64,000 nt of DNA. Source: Paraburkholderia ribeironis (GTDB taxonomy: Bacteria > Pseudomonadota > Gammaproteobacteria > Burkholderiales > Burkholderiaceae). The notes beneath the pieces were generated by a model. It saw only the letters and a list, made by a program, of their open reading frames with translations, made no database searches and was not told the origin of the DNA. Within the stretch, counting starts at the first letter, position 1. Each line of letters opens with the position of its first letter. Positions 44,812 through 54,415 of the stretch are shown here, piece after piece. The position numbers were made by a program, and so were the translations under genes. The stretch is taken from assembly GCF_900019265.1 (NCBI RefSeq), contig NZ_CYGX02000071.1, positions 38,614 through 102,613 of the forward strand, read 5' to 3'.

Positions 44812-46905
44812 TTAATCCACGCCGGGGACGTGATCGCCGACATTCGCGCCGAACACGCGCTGGCGCAACAGCGCCAACTGGTCGCGAGTTTGCGCGGCCT
44901 TTTCGAACTCGAGGTTTTTGGCGTGCTCCATCATCTGCTTTTCAAGGCGCTTGAGCTCCTTGGCGAGCTGCTTCTCGGACATGTCCTCGAATTTCGCACG
45001 CGTCTGCTGTTCTTTCAGCTCGGCGCGAGCGTCGTCGACGTTGTACACGCCGTCGATGATGTCGCGAACGCGCTTGACCACCCCGCGCGGCGTAATGCCG
45101 TTCGCGACGTTAAAGGCAATCTGCTTCGCGCGCCGCCGCTCGGTTTCGTCGATCGCGCGGCGCATCGAGTCGGTCACCTTGTCCGCGTAGAGAATCGCCT
45201 TGCCGTTCACGTTGCGCGCCGCGCGGCCGATGGTCTGGATCAGCGAGCGCTCGGCGCGCAGGAAGCCTTCCTTGTCCGCATCGAGAATCGCAACCAGTGA
45301 CACTTCCGGAATATCCAGCCCTTCGCGCAGCAGGTTGATCCCGACCAGCACGTCGAAGGTGCCAAGCCGCAGATCGCGGATGATCTCGACCCGCTCCACC
45401 GTGTCGATGTCGCTGTGCAGATAGCGCACCTTGACGCCGTGGTCGGCCAGAAATTCGGTCAACTGCTCGGCCATCCGCTTGGTCAGCACCGTGACCAGCA
45501 CGCGGTCGCCCGCCTTGACGCGTTCGTTGATCTCGCCGAGCACATCGTCGACCTGACTGCGCGCCGGCCGCACCTCGATTTCGGGATCGACCAGTCCGGT
45601 TGGCCGCACCAGTTGCTCCGCCACCTGCCCGGCGGTTTTCTTTTCGTACTCCGCCGGCGTGGCGGACACGAACACGACCTGGTGCATCTTGCGCTCGAAT
45701 TCGTTGAACTTCAGGGGCCGGTTATCGAGCGCCGACGGCAGACGGAAACCGTAGTCGACCAGATTTTCCTTACGTGCCCGGTCACCGTTGTACATGCCGT
45801 TCAGCTGGCCGATCAGCACGTGTGATTCATCGAGCATCATGATTGCGTCCGACGGCAGGTAGTCCACCAGCGTCGGCGGCGGCTCGCCCGGCGCCGCGCC
45901 GGAGAAGTGCCGCGAATAGTTTTCGATGCCCTTGCAGAAGCCGAGCTCCTGCAGCATTTCCAGGTCGAAGCGGGTGCGTTGCTCGAGGCGCTGGGCCTCG
46001 ACAAGCTTGCCGTCGCTATAGAAGAATTCGAGCCGCTCGCGCAGCTCGCTCTTGATCGTTTCGACCGCGCGCACCACGGTATCGCGCGGCGTCACGTAGT
46101 GCGACGACGGATACACGGTGAAACGCGGAATCTTCTGCCGCACGCGGCCGGTGAGCGGATCGAACAGTTGCAGCGTTTCGATTTCGTCGTCGAACAATTC
46201 GATGCGCACCGCCATCTCGGCGTGTTCGGCGGGAAAAATATCGATCGTGTCGCCGCGCACGCGGAACGAGCCGCGTTGGAAGTCAGCTTCGTTGCGGTTG
46301 TACTGCATCGCGATCAGCCGCGCGATGATGTCGCGCTGACCGAGCTTGTCGCCGTTACGCAGCGTCAGGATCATCTGGTGGTATTCGGACGGATTGCCGA
46401 TACCGTAAATCGCCGACACCGTCGCCACGATCACCACGTCGCGCCGTTCCATCAGGCTCTTGGTGGCCGACAGCCGCATCTGCTCGATATGCTCGTTGAT
46501 CGACGAGTCCTTCTCGATGAACAGGTCGCGCTGCGGCACGTACGCTTCCGGCTGGTAGTAGTCGTAGTACGACACGAAGTACTCGACCGCGTTGCGCGGG
46601 AAGAACTCGCGGAACTCCGAATAAAGCTGCGCGGCGAGCGTCTTGTTCGGCGCGAACACGATCGCCGGACGGCCGAGCCGCGCGATCGTGTTGGCCATCG
46701 TGAAGGTCTTGCCGGAGCCGGTCACGCCGAGCAGCGTCTGGAACGCGAGACCGTCCTCGACGCCTTCGACGAGCGTGTCGATTGCGCTCGGCTGGTCGCC
46801 GGACGGTGGATACGGCTGGTAGAGCTGGAACGGCGAGCCTTCGAACGTGACGAATTTGGATTCGTCGAGCGTGTCTTCGACTTCAGTCAGATGTTGTTCG
46901 GACAT
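44812..46905 (-). CDS. uvrB: UvrABC excinuclease subunit B
   Basis: 697 residues from the ATG of MSEQHLTEVEDTLDESK (the frame opens nine codons earlier). Helicase motif I GVTGSGKTFTMAN, the beta-hairpin YYDYYQPEAYVPQRDLFIEK, DEAD-like DESH, and the C-terminal UVR motif LKRLEKQMMEHAKNLEFEKA are intact. UvrB verifies damage handed over by UvrA and recruits UvrC. No LexA box of the CTGT-N8-ACAG form was seen upstream. Confidence 0.97.
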   Translation of the reverse strand: MSEQHLTEVEDTLDESKFVTFEGSPFQLYQPYPPSGDQPSAIDTLVEGVEDGLAFQTLLGVTGSGKTFTMANTIARLGRPAIVFAPNKTLAAQLYSEFREFFPRNAVEYFVSYYDYYQPEAYVPQRDLFIEKDSSINEHIEQMRLSATKSLMERRDVVIVATVSAIYGIGNPSEYHQMILTLRNGDKLGQRDIIARLIAMQYNRNEADFQRGSFRVRGDTIDIFPAEHAEMAVRIELFDDEIETLQLFDPLTGRVRQKIPRFTVYPSSHYVTPRDTVVRAVETIKSELRERLEFFYSDGKLVEAQRLEQRTRFDLEMLQELGFCKGIENYSRHFSGAAPGEPPPTLVDYLPSDAIMMLDESHVLIGQLNGMYNGDRARKENLVDYGFRLPSALDNRPLKFNEFERKMHQVVFVSATPAEYEKKTAGQVAEQLVRPTGLVDPEIEVRPARSQVDDVLGEINERVKAGDRVLVTVLTKRMAEQLTEFLADHGVKVRYLHSDIDTVERVEIIRDLRLGTFDVLVGINLLREGLDIPEVSLVAILDADKEGFLRAERSLIQTIGRAARNVNGKAILYADKVTDSMRRAIDETERRRAKQIAFNVANGITPRGVVKRVRDIIDGVYNVDDARAELKEQQTRAKFEDMSEKQLAKELKRLEKQMMEHAKNLEFEKAAQTRDQLALLRQRVFGANVGDHVPGVD

Positions 46906-47348
46906 GGCGGGACGGCAGCGGGCCTTGGGCAAAGAATCATTCTAACGGGTTGCGGGAAACGCGGATCGAGCGGGTCTGCGTAGAGTCCGGCGCGCCGCGG
47001 TTGCGCGCGGCTGATGGGTATGGGCGGGAGGTGGCGGCCTTTTCAACGGGCGATCCGTGGCTTTCTGGCTACGGAGCCGAGGGGGCGCTGAGCAGGCTCG
47101 CGGCCTGCACGCAAGGCGCGCCCACGCCGATCCGTGATTGCGGTGTGACGCCGGAGTGCCTGTTTTTCAAGGAAATAATTCCCTGCTGCCCACCTTGTCG
47201 TCCGAAAAACGGGCGCGGATTCGTTACAATGCGAAGCTGCGCTCGCTCGCCGCCGTCCGGCACCTGTTTCGCGTTTTGCGTCAAATGCGTCAGGCTGGGC
47301 CGCCCGCGCTCGAAGCCGCCCTCTTTTCACTACTGCTGCCCACCCATC
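46906..47348 (+). other. Divergent intergenic region
   Basis: 443 bases between divergent uvrB and the aminotransferase. Both promoters should lie here. No ribosome-site-supported gene or repeat was found, although open frames run through it. Confidence 0.5.
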
Positions 47349-48548
47349 ATGTCTCTGTTCTCCGCCGTCGAACTTGCTCCCCGCGACCCGATTCTGGGCC
47401 TGAACGAAGCTTTCAACGCCGATACGCGCGCCACCAAGGTCAACCTTGGCGTTGGCGTTTACTTCAATGAAGAAGGCAAGATTCCGCTGCTGCGCGCCGT
47501 GCGCGACGCTGAAAAGGCGCGCGTCGAAGCCGCGCTGCCGCGCGGCTATCTGCCGATCGAAGGCATCGCCGCTTACGATGCCGCCGTGCAGAAGCTGCTG
47601 CTCGGCAACGACTCGCCGCTGATCGCAGCGGGCCGCGTCGTCACGGCACAGGCACTGGGCGGCACGGGCGCGCTGAAGATCGGCGCGGACTTCCTGAAGC
47701 GCGTGAACCCGAACAGCAAGGTCGCGATCAGCGACCCGAGCTGGGAAAACCACCGTGCGCTGTTCGAAGGCGCGGGCTTCGTGGTCGAGTCGTACCCGTA
47801 CTACGACGCGCACACGCACGGCGTGAACTTCGACGGCATGTTGAATGCGCTGAACAGCTACGCCGCGGGCACGATCGTCGTGCTGCACGCGTGCTGCCAC
47901 AACCCGACCGGCGTGGACCTCAGCGTCGAACAATGGAAGCAGGTGGTCGAAGTCGTCAAGGCGCGCAACCTGGTGCCGTTTCTCGACATCGCCTATCAGG
48001 GTTTCGGCGACAACATCGAAGCGGACGCGGCCGCCGTGCGCCTGTTCGCGGCGTCGGAACTGAACGTGTTCATCTCGTCGTCGTTCTCGAAGTCGTTCTC
48101 GTTGTACGGCGAGCGCATCGGCGCGCTGTCGATCCTCACTGCAAGCAAGGACGAAGCTGCACGCGTGCTGTCGCAACTGAAGCGCGTGATCCGCACGAAC
48201 TACTCGAATCCGCCGACGCACGGTGGCTCGGTGGTCGCCGCGGTGCTCGCGTCGCCCGCACTGCGCACCACGTGGGAAACCGAACTGGCCGAAATGCGCG
48301 ACCGTATCCGCGCGATGCGCAATGGCCTCGTCGAGCGGCTGAAGGCAAGCGGCGCGGATCGCGACTTCAGCTTCGTGAACGCACAACGCGGCATGTTCTC
48401 GTACTCGGGCCTGACGGCTTCGCAAGTGGACCGTCTGCGCGAAGAATTCGGCATCTACGCCGTGAGCACGGGCCGCATCTGCGTGGCCGCGCTGAATACG
48501 CGCAACCTCGACGTCGTGGCTAACGCGATCGCTCACGTGTTGAAGTAA
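47349..48548 (+). CDS. tyrB: Aromatic/aspartate aminotransferase (class I)
   Basis: 399 residues from ATG (MSLFSAVELAPRDPILGLNE). Typical aspartate/aromatic aminotransferase motifs: RATKVNLGVGVYFNEEGKIP, CCHNPTGVDLS, FLDIAYQGFGDNIEADA, and the PLP-binding Lys in SSSFSKSFSLYGERIGAL; the Arg at SNPPTHGG-type region is also present. It exchanges amino groups between aromatic amino acids or aspartate and 2-oxoglutarate. Which substrate dominates is not clear from sequence. A strong terminator follows. Confidence 0.93.
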   Translation: MSLFSAVELAPRDPILGLNEAFNADTRATKVNLGVGVYFNEEGKIPLLRAVRDAEKARVEAALPRGYLPIEGIAAYDAAVQKLLLGNDSPLIAAGRVVTAQALGGTGALKIGADFLKRVNPNSKVAISDPSWENHRALFEGAGFVVESYPYYDAHTHGVNFDGMLNALNSYAAGTIVVLHACCHNPTGVDLSVEQWKQVVEVVKARNLVPFLDIAYQGFGDNIEADAAAVRLFAASELNVFISSSFSKSFSLYGERIGALSILTASKDEAARVLSQLKRVIRTNYSNPPTHGGSVVAAVLASPALRTTWETELAEMRDRIRAMRNGLVERLKASGADRDFSFVNAQRGMFSYSGLTASQVDRLREEFGIYAVSTGRICVAALNTRNLDVVANAIAHVLK

Positions 48549-48600
48549 TGCAATTCGACGCGCGGGCGTTCGGCTCGCGCGCTCTGCTGGCACTGCTCGT

Positions 48601-48638
48601 AAAAACGGCGCCCTTTTCAGAAAGGGCGCCGTTTTTTT
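48601..48638. terminator. Bidirectional intrinsic terminator
   Basis: Near-perfect inverted repeat AAAAACGGCGCCCTTT / AAAGGGCGCCGTTTTT with a TCAG loop and seven T. It serves the aminotransferase and, in the other direction, the convergent patatin gene. Confidence 0.92.
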
Positions 48639-48660
48639 ATTGACCGGGTGTGCGGGCCTT

Positions 48661-49899
48661 TCAGCGCGAATCCCGATGAATATCGTGCGTGACGAAACCC
48701 GCGTCGTTGTCGGGCATGTCGAGCCAGCCGGGTTGCTCGAGCGAATGGCGAATGTCCTCCAGCCCGCTTTGCCAGTGCTCGCGCATGGTCGACAGGCCGA
48801 ACTGGAAGTCCTTGTAGTGCCCTTCGTATTCCTTGTGCCGGTGGATCAGATGGACCACGTTGTAGCGCTTCGAACACGCAAGGTCCTCGGCCAGCTTGCA
48901 CCACGGATCTTCGCGCTGATCGGACGGCACGCGCTCCAGCACCTCGCGCAGCACATGCCGGAAACGCTGCGAGCGTTGCAGCATGTCCGTCACGAGACGC
49001 GTGCGGCTCGAATACTGAATGTCCTTCATGCGCCCCTGCACGTCGGTCAGGTTGTCCGGCACCGGCCCGATTGCGCTCCACAGATCGACCTGGAACGCGA
49101 GCGTGTCGCGACGCGGCGTGGTCTGGATCACCTCGTAGAGCGGCGTGTTCGACATCAGCCCGCCGTCCCAGTAATACTGGCCGTCGATCTCGACTGCCGC
49201 GAAGCCTGGTGGCAATGCACCTGAGGCCATGAAGTGCTCGGGCCTCAGCGTGGTGTGCGTGTTATCGAAGTACGCAAAATTGCCCGTACCGCAATTGACC
49301 GCCCCCACCGACACACGAATTTCGCCCGAATTGATCCGGTCGAAATCGCAGAGTGCTTCGAGCGTGGCCTTCAGCGGCGTGGTGTCGTAGTAGCTGGCCA
49401 TTTGCGGCGGCCCGGACACCGTAGGCAACGGTGGCGGGAAACGCGGCACGAAAAAGCCCTTTTGCCCTTCGACGACCGCGCTCATCGCCTGGCTTGCCGT
49501 AAAGGCTTTGCGCACGGCTTCGCTGGAATTGAAGAACGCGCGCTCGACGAAAGCCGGCAACTGCGGCCCGAACGCCGGCTGGCAAATCGTTTCCCAGAAC
49601 TGCAGCAGCCGTTCGACCCGCTTGCCCGGCGGATTGCCGGCAATCACCGCCGTGTTCAACGCGCCGATCGAAATACCGGCCAGCCAGTTGGGCTCGATGC
49701 CGGCTTCGTGAAGCCCCTGAAAGACACCGGCCTGATAGGCGCCCAATGCACCGCCACCTTGCAGCATCAGCGCGACGGTTTCGTAATTGGGCAAATCGAC
49801 GCGCCGGCCAAGACGCGCGCCGGCGGCCGGGCCGGCGCCTTCGCCGTCTCCATCGCCAGGCGCACGCATGCGCGCCCGCTTCATACTGCGTTGCGCCAT
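48661..49899 (-). CDS. Patatin-like phospholipase
   Basis: 412 residues from the ATG directly after an ideal AAGGAGGTGCGC. The patatin domain begins LMLQGGGALGAYQAGVFQGL (oxyanion hole), then GISIGALN with the nucleophilic Ser, and has the catalytic Asp in YYWDGGLMSNTPLYEV. The C-terminal part contains a DUF3734-like region (RDTLAFQVDLWSAIGPVPDN; HLIHRHKEYEGHYKDFQFGL). It lies 10 bases after the 3-hydroxybutyrate dehydrogenase gene, in one operon, which suggests a link to polyhydroxybutyrate or lipid turnover. Confidence 0.9.
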   Translation of the reverse strand: MAQRSMKRARMRAPGDGDGEGAGPAAGARLGRRVDLPNYETVALMLQGGGALGAYQAGVFQGLHEAGIEPNWLAGISIGALNTAVIAGNPPGKRVERLLQFWETICQPAFGPQLPAFVERAFFNSSEAVRKAFTASQAMSAVVEGQKGFFVPRFPPPLPTVSGPPQMASYYDTTPLKATLEALCDFDRINSGEIRVSVGAVNCGTGNFAYFDNTHTTLRPEHFMASGALPPGFAAVEIDGQYYWDGGLMSNTPLYEVIQTTPRRDTLAFQVDLWSAIGPVPDNLTDVQGRMKDIQYSSRTRLVTDMLQRSQRFRHVLREVLERVPSDQREDPWCKLAEDLACSKRYNVVHLIHRHKEYEGHYKDFQFGLSTMREHWQSGLEDIRHSLEQPGWLDMPDNDAGFVTHDIHRDSR

Positions 49900-49909
49900 G
49901 CGCACCTCC

Positions 49910-50707
49910 TTATTGCATATACCAGCCGTGACTCACAATAAAGGACTGGCCGGTCAGGGCCGCCGTCGGGAAGGTGGACAGGAACAGCACTGTCTGCGCG
50001 ACATCTTCCACGGTGGTGAAAATGCCATCGACCGTGCCTCCCAACATCACGCGCTTGATCACGTCGGCCTCGCTGATGCCGAGTTCCTTGGCCTGCTCCG
50101 GAATCTGCTTGTCGACGAGCGGGGTACGCACGAAGCCCGGACACACCACATGCGAGCGCACGTTGTGCTTCGCGCCTTCCTTGGCCAGCACGCGCGCGAG
50201 CCCCAGCAACGCATGCTTGGCCGCCACGTAGGCGGACTTCAGCGGCGACGCTTCGTGCGAATGAACCGAACCCATGTAGATCACGATGCCGCCGCGGTCA
50301 TCCTTGTACATGTGCTTGAGTGCGGCCTTGGTGGTGAGGAACGCACCGTCCACGTGGATCGCCTGCATCTTCTTCCAGTCCGAGAACGAGTAGTTTTCGA
50401 TCGGATTGACGATCTGAATGCCGGCGTTGGAAATGAGAATATCGATCGAGCCGAGCTCGGCGGCGACCTTGTCGATGCCCTGATTGACGGCCTCTTCGCT
50501 CGTGACGTCCATTGCCACGCCGATGGCCTTGCCGCCGCCTTTCGTGATTTCTTCAGCGACGGCGTTCGCGCCGTCCTGGTTCAGATCGGCGATCGCGACC
50601 GCTGCGCCAGCCGCGGAAAGGGTCAGTGCAATCTGCTTGCCGATGCCGCTTGCGGCGCCAGTAACTACGGCGACCTTGCCGTTCAGATTCGAGTTCAGAG
50701 ACGACAT
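49910..50707 (-). CDS. hbdH: 3-hydroxybutyrate dehydrogenase
   Basis: 265 residues from the ATG after GGAGGTTCCGG. Short-chain dehydrogenase motifs: GKVAVVTGAASGIGKQIALT (NAD-binding), ISNAGIQIVNPIENYSF, and YVAAKHALLGLARVLA with the catalytic Tyr/Lys. Sequence details (SNAGIQ, SWYMQ-like end GWYMQ) are those of D-beta-hydroxybutyrate dehydrogenases, which oxidise 3-hydroxybutyrate from PHB breakdown to acetoacetate. The patatin-like gene follows at 10 bases. Confidence 0.92.
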   Translation of the reverse strand: MSSLNSNLNGKVAVVTGAASGIGKQIALTLSAAGAAVAIADLNQDGANAVAEEITKGGGKAIGVAMDVTSEEAVNQGIDKVAAELGSIDILISNAGIQIVNPIENYSFSDWKKMQAIHVDGAFLTTKAALKHMYKDDRGGIVIYMGSVHSHEASPLKSAYVAAKHALLGLARVLAKEGAKHNVRSHVVCPGFVRTPLVDKQIPEQAKELGISEADVIKRVMLGGTVDGIFTTVEDVAQTVLFLSTFPTAALTGQSFIVSHGWYMQ

Positions 50708-50930
50708 CCGGAACCTCCATGCAGTTGATGAACAATGAGACCATGAGCCGCGAGCGGCGTGAAGTCGGCCAAACGGCATAGACCGTTCGGCCGGATGCTG
50801 CATTGCGGCCAACGCTGCTATTGTGCATGAACCCTGAGAACACCAGAGGTAAAACGCACATCGGACCGTATCTCTTTAAACTGGTTGTTTTCGACGCAAT
50901 TCCCGCGGCATCACCAACAAGGAGAAATGC

Positions 50931-51902
50931 ATGAACTATCGACGTCTGGGCCGCTCCGGCCTGCAAGTCAGCGAACTGTCCATCGGCTCGTGGGTCACCT
51001 ATGGCAATCAGGTGGATCATCGCGCGGCGCGCGAATCGCTTGCAGCCGCGCACGATGCGGGTGTCAATTTCTTCGATAACGCCGAGGTCTACGCTGGCGG
51101 AAAATCCGAAGAAATCATGGGCCACGCCTTGAAGGAACTGGCGTGGCCGCGCGTGAGCTACGTGGTATCGACGAAATTCTTCTGGGGCCTCACACAAGCG
51201 CCGAATCAGTACCACACGCTGAACCGCAAATATCTGCTGAACGCTCTGGACGGTTCGCTCAAGCGCCTGCAGCTCGACTATGTCGACCTGGTGTTCTGCC
51301 ATCGCCCCGATCCAAACACGCCGGTCGAAGAGACCGTCTGGGCGATGAGCGACATGATCACACGCGGCAAGGCGCTGTACTGGGGCACCTCCGAATGGAG
51401 CGCCGATGAAATTCGCGCTGCCTATGAAATTGCCGAGCGGCACCATCTGCACAAGCCGGTCATGGAGCAGCCACAGTACAACCTGTTCCACCGCAATCGC
51501 GTCGAGCAGGAGTACAAGCGGCTTTACGAAGATATCGGTCTCGGGCTGACCACGTGGAGCCCGCTCGCATCCGGGCTGCTCACCGGCAAGTACCGCGACG
51601 GCGTGCCTGCCGGTAGCCGCGCGCAGTTGCAAGGCTACGACTGGCTGCGCAAGGAAGTCACCGACCCAGCCCGGAACGACGTAGTCGGCAAGCTCGGCGC
51701 GCTGGCCGACGAGTTGGGCTGCACGATCGGTCAGCTCGCGATCGCGTGGATTCTGAAGAATCCGAACGTCAGCACGGTGATTACGGGCGCGTCGCGGGTC
51801 GAACAGATCGGCGAGAACATGAAATCCGCCGACGTCGCGGCGCAAATCACCCCAGAGATCAAGGAGCGGATCGAGGAACTCATCGGCGACGCCCACGAGT
51901 AA
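50931..51902 (+). CDS. Aldo/keto reductase (potassium channel beta-subunit-like)
   Basis: 323 residues, start after AAGGAGAAATGC. The catalytic tetrad of the superfamily can be read: Asp and Tyr in FFDNAEVYAGGKSEEIMG, Lys in VVSTKFFWG, His in DLVFCHRPDPNTPVEE. The NADP-binding end (TWSPLASGLLTGKY; NVSTVITGASRVEQIGENMK) is typical of the Kv-beta/YghZ group. Substrate unknown. It is divergent from hbdH, with 223 bases between the starts. Confidence 0.9.
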   Translation: MNYRRLGRSGLQVSELSIGSWVTYGNQVDHRAARESLAAAHDAGVNFFDNAEVYAGGKSEEIMGHALKELAWPRVSYVVSTKFFWGLTQAPNQYHTLNRKYLLNALDGSLKRLQLDYVDLVFCHRPDPNTPVEETVWAMSDMITRGKALYWGTSEWSADEIRAAYEIAERHHLHKPVMEQPQYNLFHRNRVEQEYKRLYEDIGLGLTTWSPLASGLLTGKYRDGVPAGSRAQLQGYDWLRKEVTDPARNDVVGKLGALADELGCTIGQLAIAWILKNPNVSTVITGASRVEQIGENMKSADVAAQITPEIKERIEELIGDAHE

Positions 51903-52122
51903 CGCGAAGTCGGGCGCGCAGCGCACCGCACAGCCGCGACAGCAGCAGCGCGTCGTGCCACGCGCGGAACTGACCGCGAAGCGCGGCGCGGCGCAGCGCA
52001 GCGTCGCGTACAATACGCGACCGCGCCGCGCTTCGGCGCTGTTGCCCGTCGTGCCGCCGCATTGCACCCGCACCGCCGGATCCACCTTGGACCGGCATGC
52101 CCTCTTTCAGCGTTTCCTCATC

Positions 52123-52968
52123 ATGCTCAGTTACCGCCACGCCTTTCATGCAGGCAATCACGCCGACGTTCTGAAACACGCCGTCGTGTTGCAGCTATTG
52201 CGCTACCTCGGCCAGAAGGACAAAGCCTACTGGTATATCGACACGCATGCGGGCGCCGGCGTTTATTCGCTGAAGGAAGGCTACGCGACCAAGACCGGCG
52301 AGTTCCAGACCGGCATCGCCAGACTGTGGGAACGCAACGATCTGCCGCCGCTCTTCGCCGACTACGTCGAGGAAGTGAGCGCGCTCAATCCGGATGGCCA
52401 GTTGCGCTTCTATCCCGGCTCGCCGTATATCGCGTGGCGGCAGTTGCGCGAACAGGACCGCATGCGTCTGTTCGAGCTGCATACCACCGAGATCGACGTA
52501 CTGCGTCACAATTTCCGCGACGCAGGCCGTCGCGCGATGCTTTACGCCGGCGACGGCTTCGACGGCATCATCGCGTTGCTGCCGCCGGCGCCGCGCCGCG
52601 CGCTGGTGCTGCTCGATCCGTCGTACGAAGACAAGCGCGACTATTCGCGCACACTGCGCTGCGTCGAAGAGAGCCTGAAGCGTTTTCCGACCGGTACTTA
52701 CGCGGTCTGGTACCCGCAGGTGAAACGCCCTGAATCGCAGCGTTTTCCCGAGCAGTTGAAAAAGCTGCAGGAGCGTGACTGGCTTCACGTGAGCCTGACG
52801 GTCAGCAATCCGCCCGAGGACGGCTTTGGGCTCTACGGCAGCGGCATGTTTATTCTGAACCCGCCTTATACGCTGGCGAAAATGCTCAAGGAGCAGATGC
52901 CCTGGCTGGTCAAAGCGCTCGGCGAAGACCGGGCCGCCGAGTTCAAGGTGGAATATCGCGGCGACTGA
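52123..52968 (+). CDS. rlmJ: 23S rRNA m6A2030 methyltransferase
   Basis: 281 residues from ATG: MLSYRHAFHAGNHADVLKHA is the standard RlmJ N-terminus. The SAM-binding region (YIDTHAGAGVYSL) and the N6-adenine methyltransferase motif in a DPSYEDKRDY form are present, with the C-terminal GLYGSGMFILNPPYTL. RlmJ methylates adenine 2030 of 23S rRNA. The frame is open upstream, but the conserved sequence starts at this Met. Confidence 0.94.
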   Translation: MLSYRHAFHAGNHADVLKHAVVLQLLRYLGQKDKAYWYIDTHAGAGVYSLKEGYATKTGEFQTGIARLWERNDLPPLFADYVEEVSALNPDGQLRFYPGSPYIAWRQLREQDRMRLFELHTTEIDVLRHNFRDAGRRAMLYAGDGFDGIIALLPPAPRRALVLLDPSYEDKRDYSRTLRCVEESLKRFPTGTYAVWYPQVKRPESQRFPEQLKKLQERDWLHVSLTVSNPPEDGFGLYGSGMFILNPPYTLAKMLKEQMPWLVKALGEDRAAEFKVEYRGD

Positions 52969-53098
52969 GTCCCGGTGCTCCTGTTGCGAGCTGGAGGTTT
53001 GCGGCTGCATCTGTCGCGGCGTGCAGGCCTGGTTCGAGAGTCACGCGCGCCCCGGCGCGAACCGGCATCGCGCGCAACAGCAAGCAACGCCCGTCCGG

Positions 53099-54139
53099 CT
53101 ATTTCAATTGCGCCGCGGCTTTAAGGGCAAAGTCGTTGGTATAGGTTGCGTTCAGGTCGATCTTTTTCGGATCGAGCCGGTTGTCGAACGACGCCAGCGC
53201 ACGTAGCGCAGTCGCCGGGCCGTCCGCGGGCATCAAGCCATCCGGCGAATAGGCGTCGCGCACGTTGTGGAAGGCTTCGACATAGAGCGTCGGGTCGTTG
53301 AGCAGATAGGCGGGCGGCACCATCTTCAGCAGATCGGCGTCGCTCGCGGTCTGCAACCAGTGGTTCGCTCGCACGATCGCATTAGTGAGCGCCTGCGTCG
53401 TCTTCGGATTCTTCTCGATGAAACTCTCCGACGCATAGAGCGTCGCCGCGGGCATCGTTCCGCCGAACACTTCCTGCGTGCCCTTCACCGTACGAGTATC
53501 GACCAGCACCTTGATCGCGCCGCTACGCGTCAGTTTGGTCATCATCGGATCGACGTTGGAGAGCGCATCGATCTGCCGGCTGCCCACGGCTGCCAGCACC
53601 GTCGCGCCGCTGCCTATGCCGATCGCCGAAATCTCGCTGCGCTGCACGCCGGCCTTGCGCAAGGCCACGGTGAGCACGAGATCCGTCGACGAACCCGGCG
53701 CGCTCACGCCAACCTTCGCGCCCTTGAAATCCGCCAGCGACTTGATCCGATCGGCCTTCGACTTCAGCACCGCGACGACGATCTGCGGCGCGCGGCCCAT
53801 CAGCACGAACGCCCGGTAGTGCTGCCCTTTTGCCTGCATGAACAGCGTGTGCTCGAACGCACCCGCGCCCACGTCGGCACTGCCTCCCACCACCGCTTCC
53901 AACGCCTTCGACCCGCCCGCGAAATCTTCCAGCGTAACCTCGAGGCCTTCGTCCTTGAAGTAGCCCAGTTGCTGCGCAGCAAGTACCGGCAAATAGTAAA
54001 GGCCGGGCAAGCCGCCGACGGCCATCGTCAGCGCGGGTTTTTCTGGTGTGTCTTTGGCGAGCGCGACGCCCGGTAGGACGACAAGCGCGAGCAGCATCAC
54101 GCAGGCGCTCGTGGCACGCTGCATCCAGTGAGTGGACAT
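53099..54139 (-). CDS. ABC transporter substrate-binding protein (NMT1/SsuA-like), orphan
   Basis: 346 residues from the ATG with GGAGACATCGAC upstream. Signal peptide (cleavage after ALA), then the NMT1/taurine-type binding fold: ALTMAVGGLPGLYYLPVLAA, then FKDEGLEVTLEDFAGGSKAL and VSAPGSSTDLVLTVALRKAG. Such proteins deliver nitrate, sulfonates, taurine or thiamine precursors. No permease or ATPase gene is near, so its partner system must be elsewhere or the gene is an orphan. Confidence 0.87.
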   Translation of the reverse strand: MSTHWMQRATSACVMLLALVVLPGVALAKDTPEKPALTMAVGGLPGLYYLPVLAAQQLGYFKDEGLEVTLEDFAGGSKALEAVVGGSADVGAGAFEHTLFMQAKGQHYRAFVLMGRAPQIVVAVLKSKADRIKSLADFKGAKVGVSAPGSSTDLVLTVALRKAGVQRSEISAIGIGSGATVLAAVGSRQIDALSNVDPMMTKLTRSGAIKVLVDTRTVKGTQEVFGGTMPAATLYASESFIEKNPKTTQALTNAIVRANHWLQTASDADLLKMVPPAYLLNDPTLYVEAFHNVRDAYSPDGLMPADGPATALRALASFDNRLDPKKIDLNATYTNDFALKAAAQLK

Positions 54140-54415
54140 GTCGATGTCTCCGTGTTCTGTTTTTCGTTCGACGCGGTCACGCTGCGCGAGATGTGTCGCT
54201 CGAGCCGTTGGCGGGAGACCGCGGAACGATTGTCGTCGGACGGTTTCGCCCGCGCCATGCGCCCAAACCCCAATGACGGGCGGCGACCGCCGCGCCTGAG
54301 CCGGAGCATGAGGCGAGCGCATGCGCGGGCAACGCCGCCCGACAGAGCGTTTGGCGGGCGGCGAAGCGTCAACACAGAGGCAACAGAACTGCCGGGAAGG
54401 CTTGCCCCCAGACTT

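Noticed and set aside
46950..47348. N-terminal extension of the aminotransferase frame by about 130 codons
   Set aside because: The upstream part has no similarity to aminotransferases; the family N-terminus begins at the ATG at 47349.
47043..48593. 516-codon minus-strand frame
   Set aside because: Antisense to the aminotransferase; no domain and biased composition.
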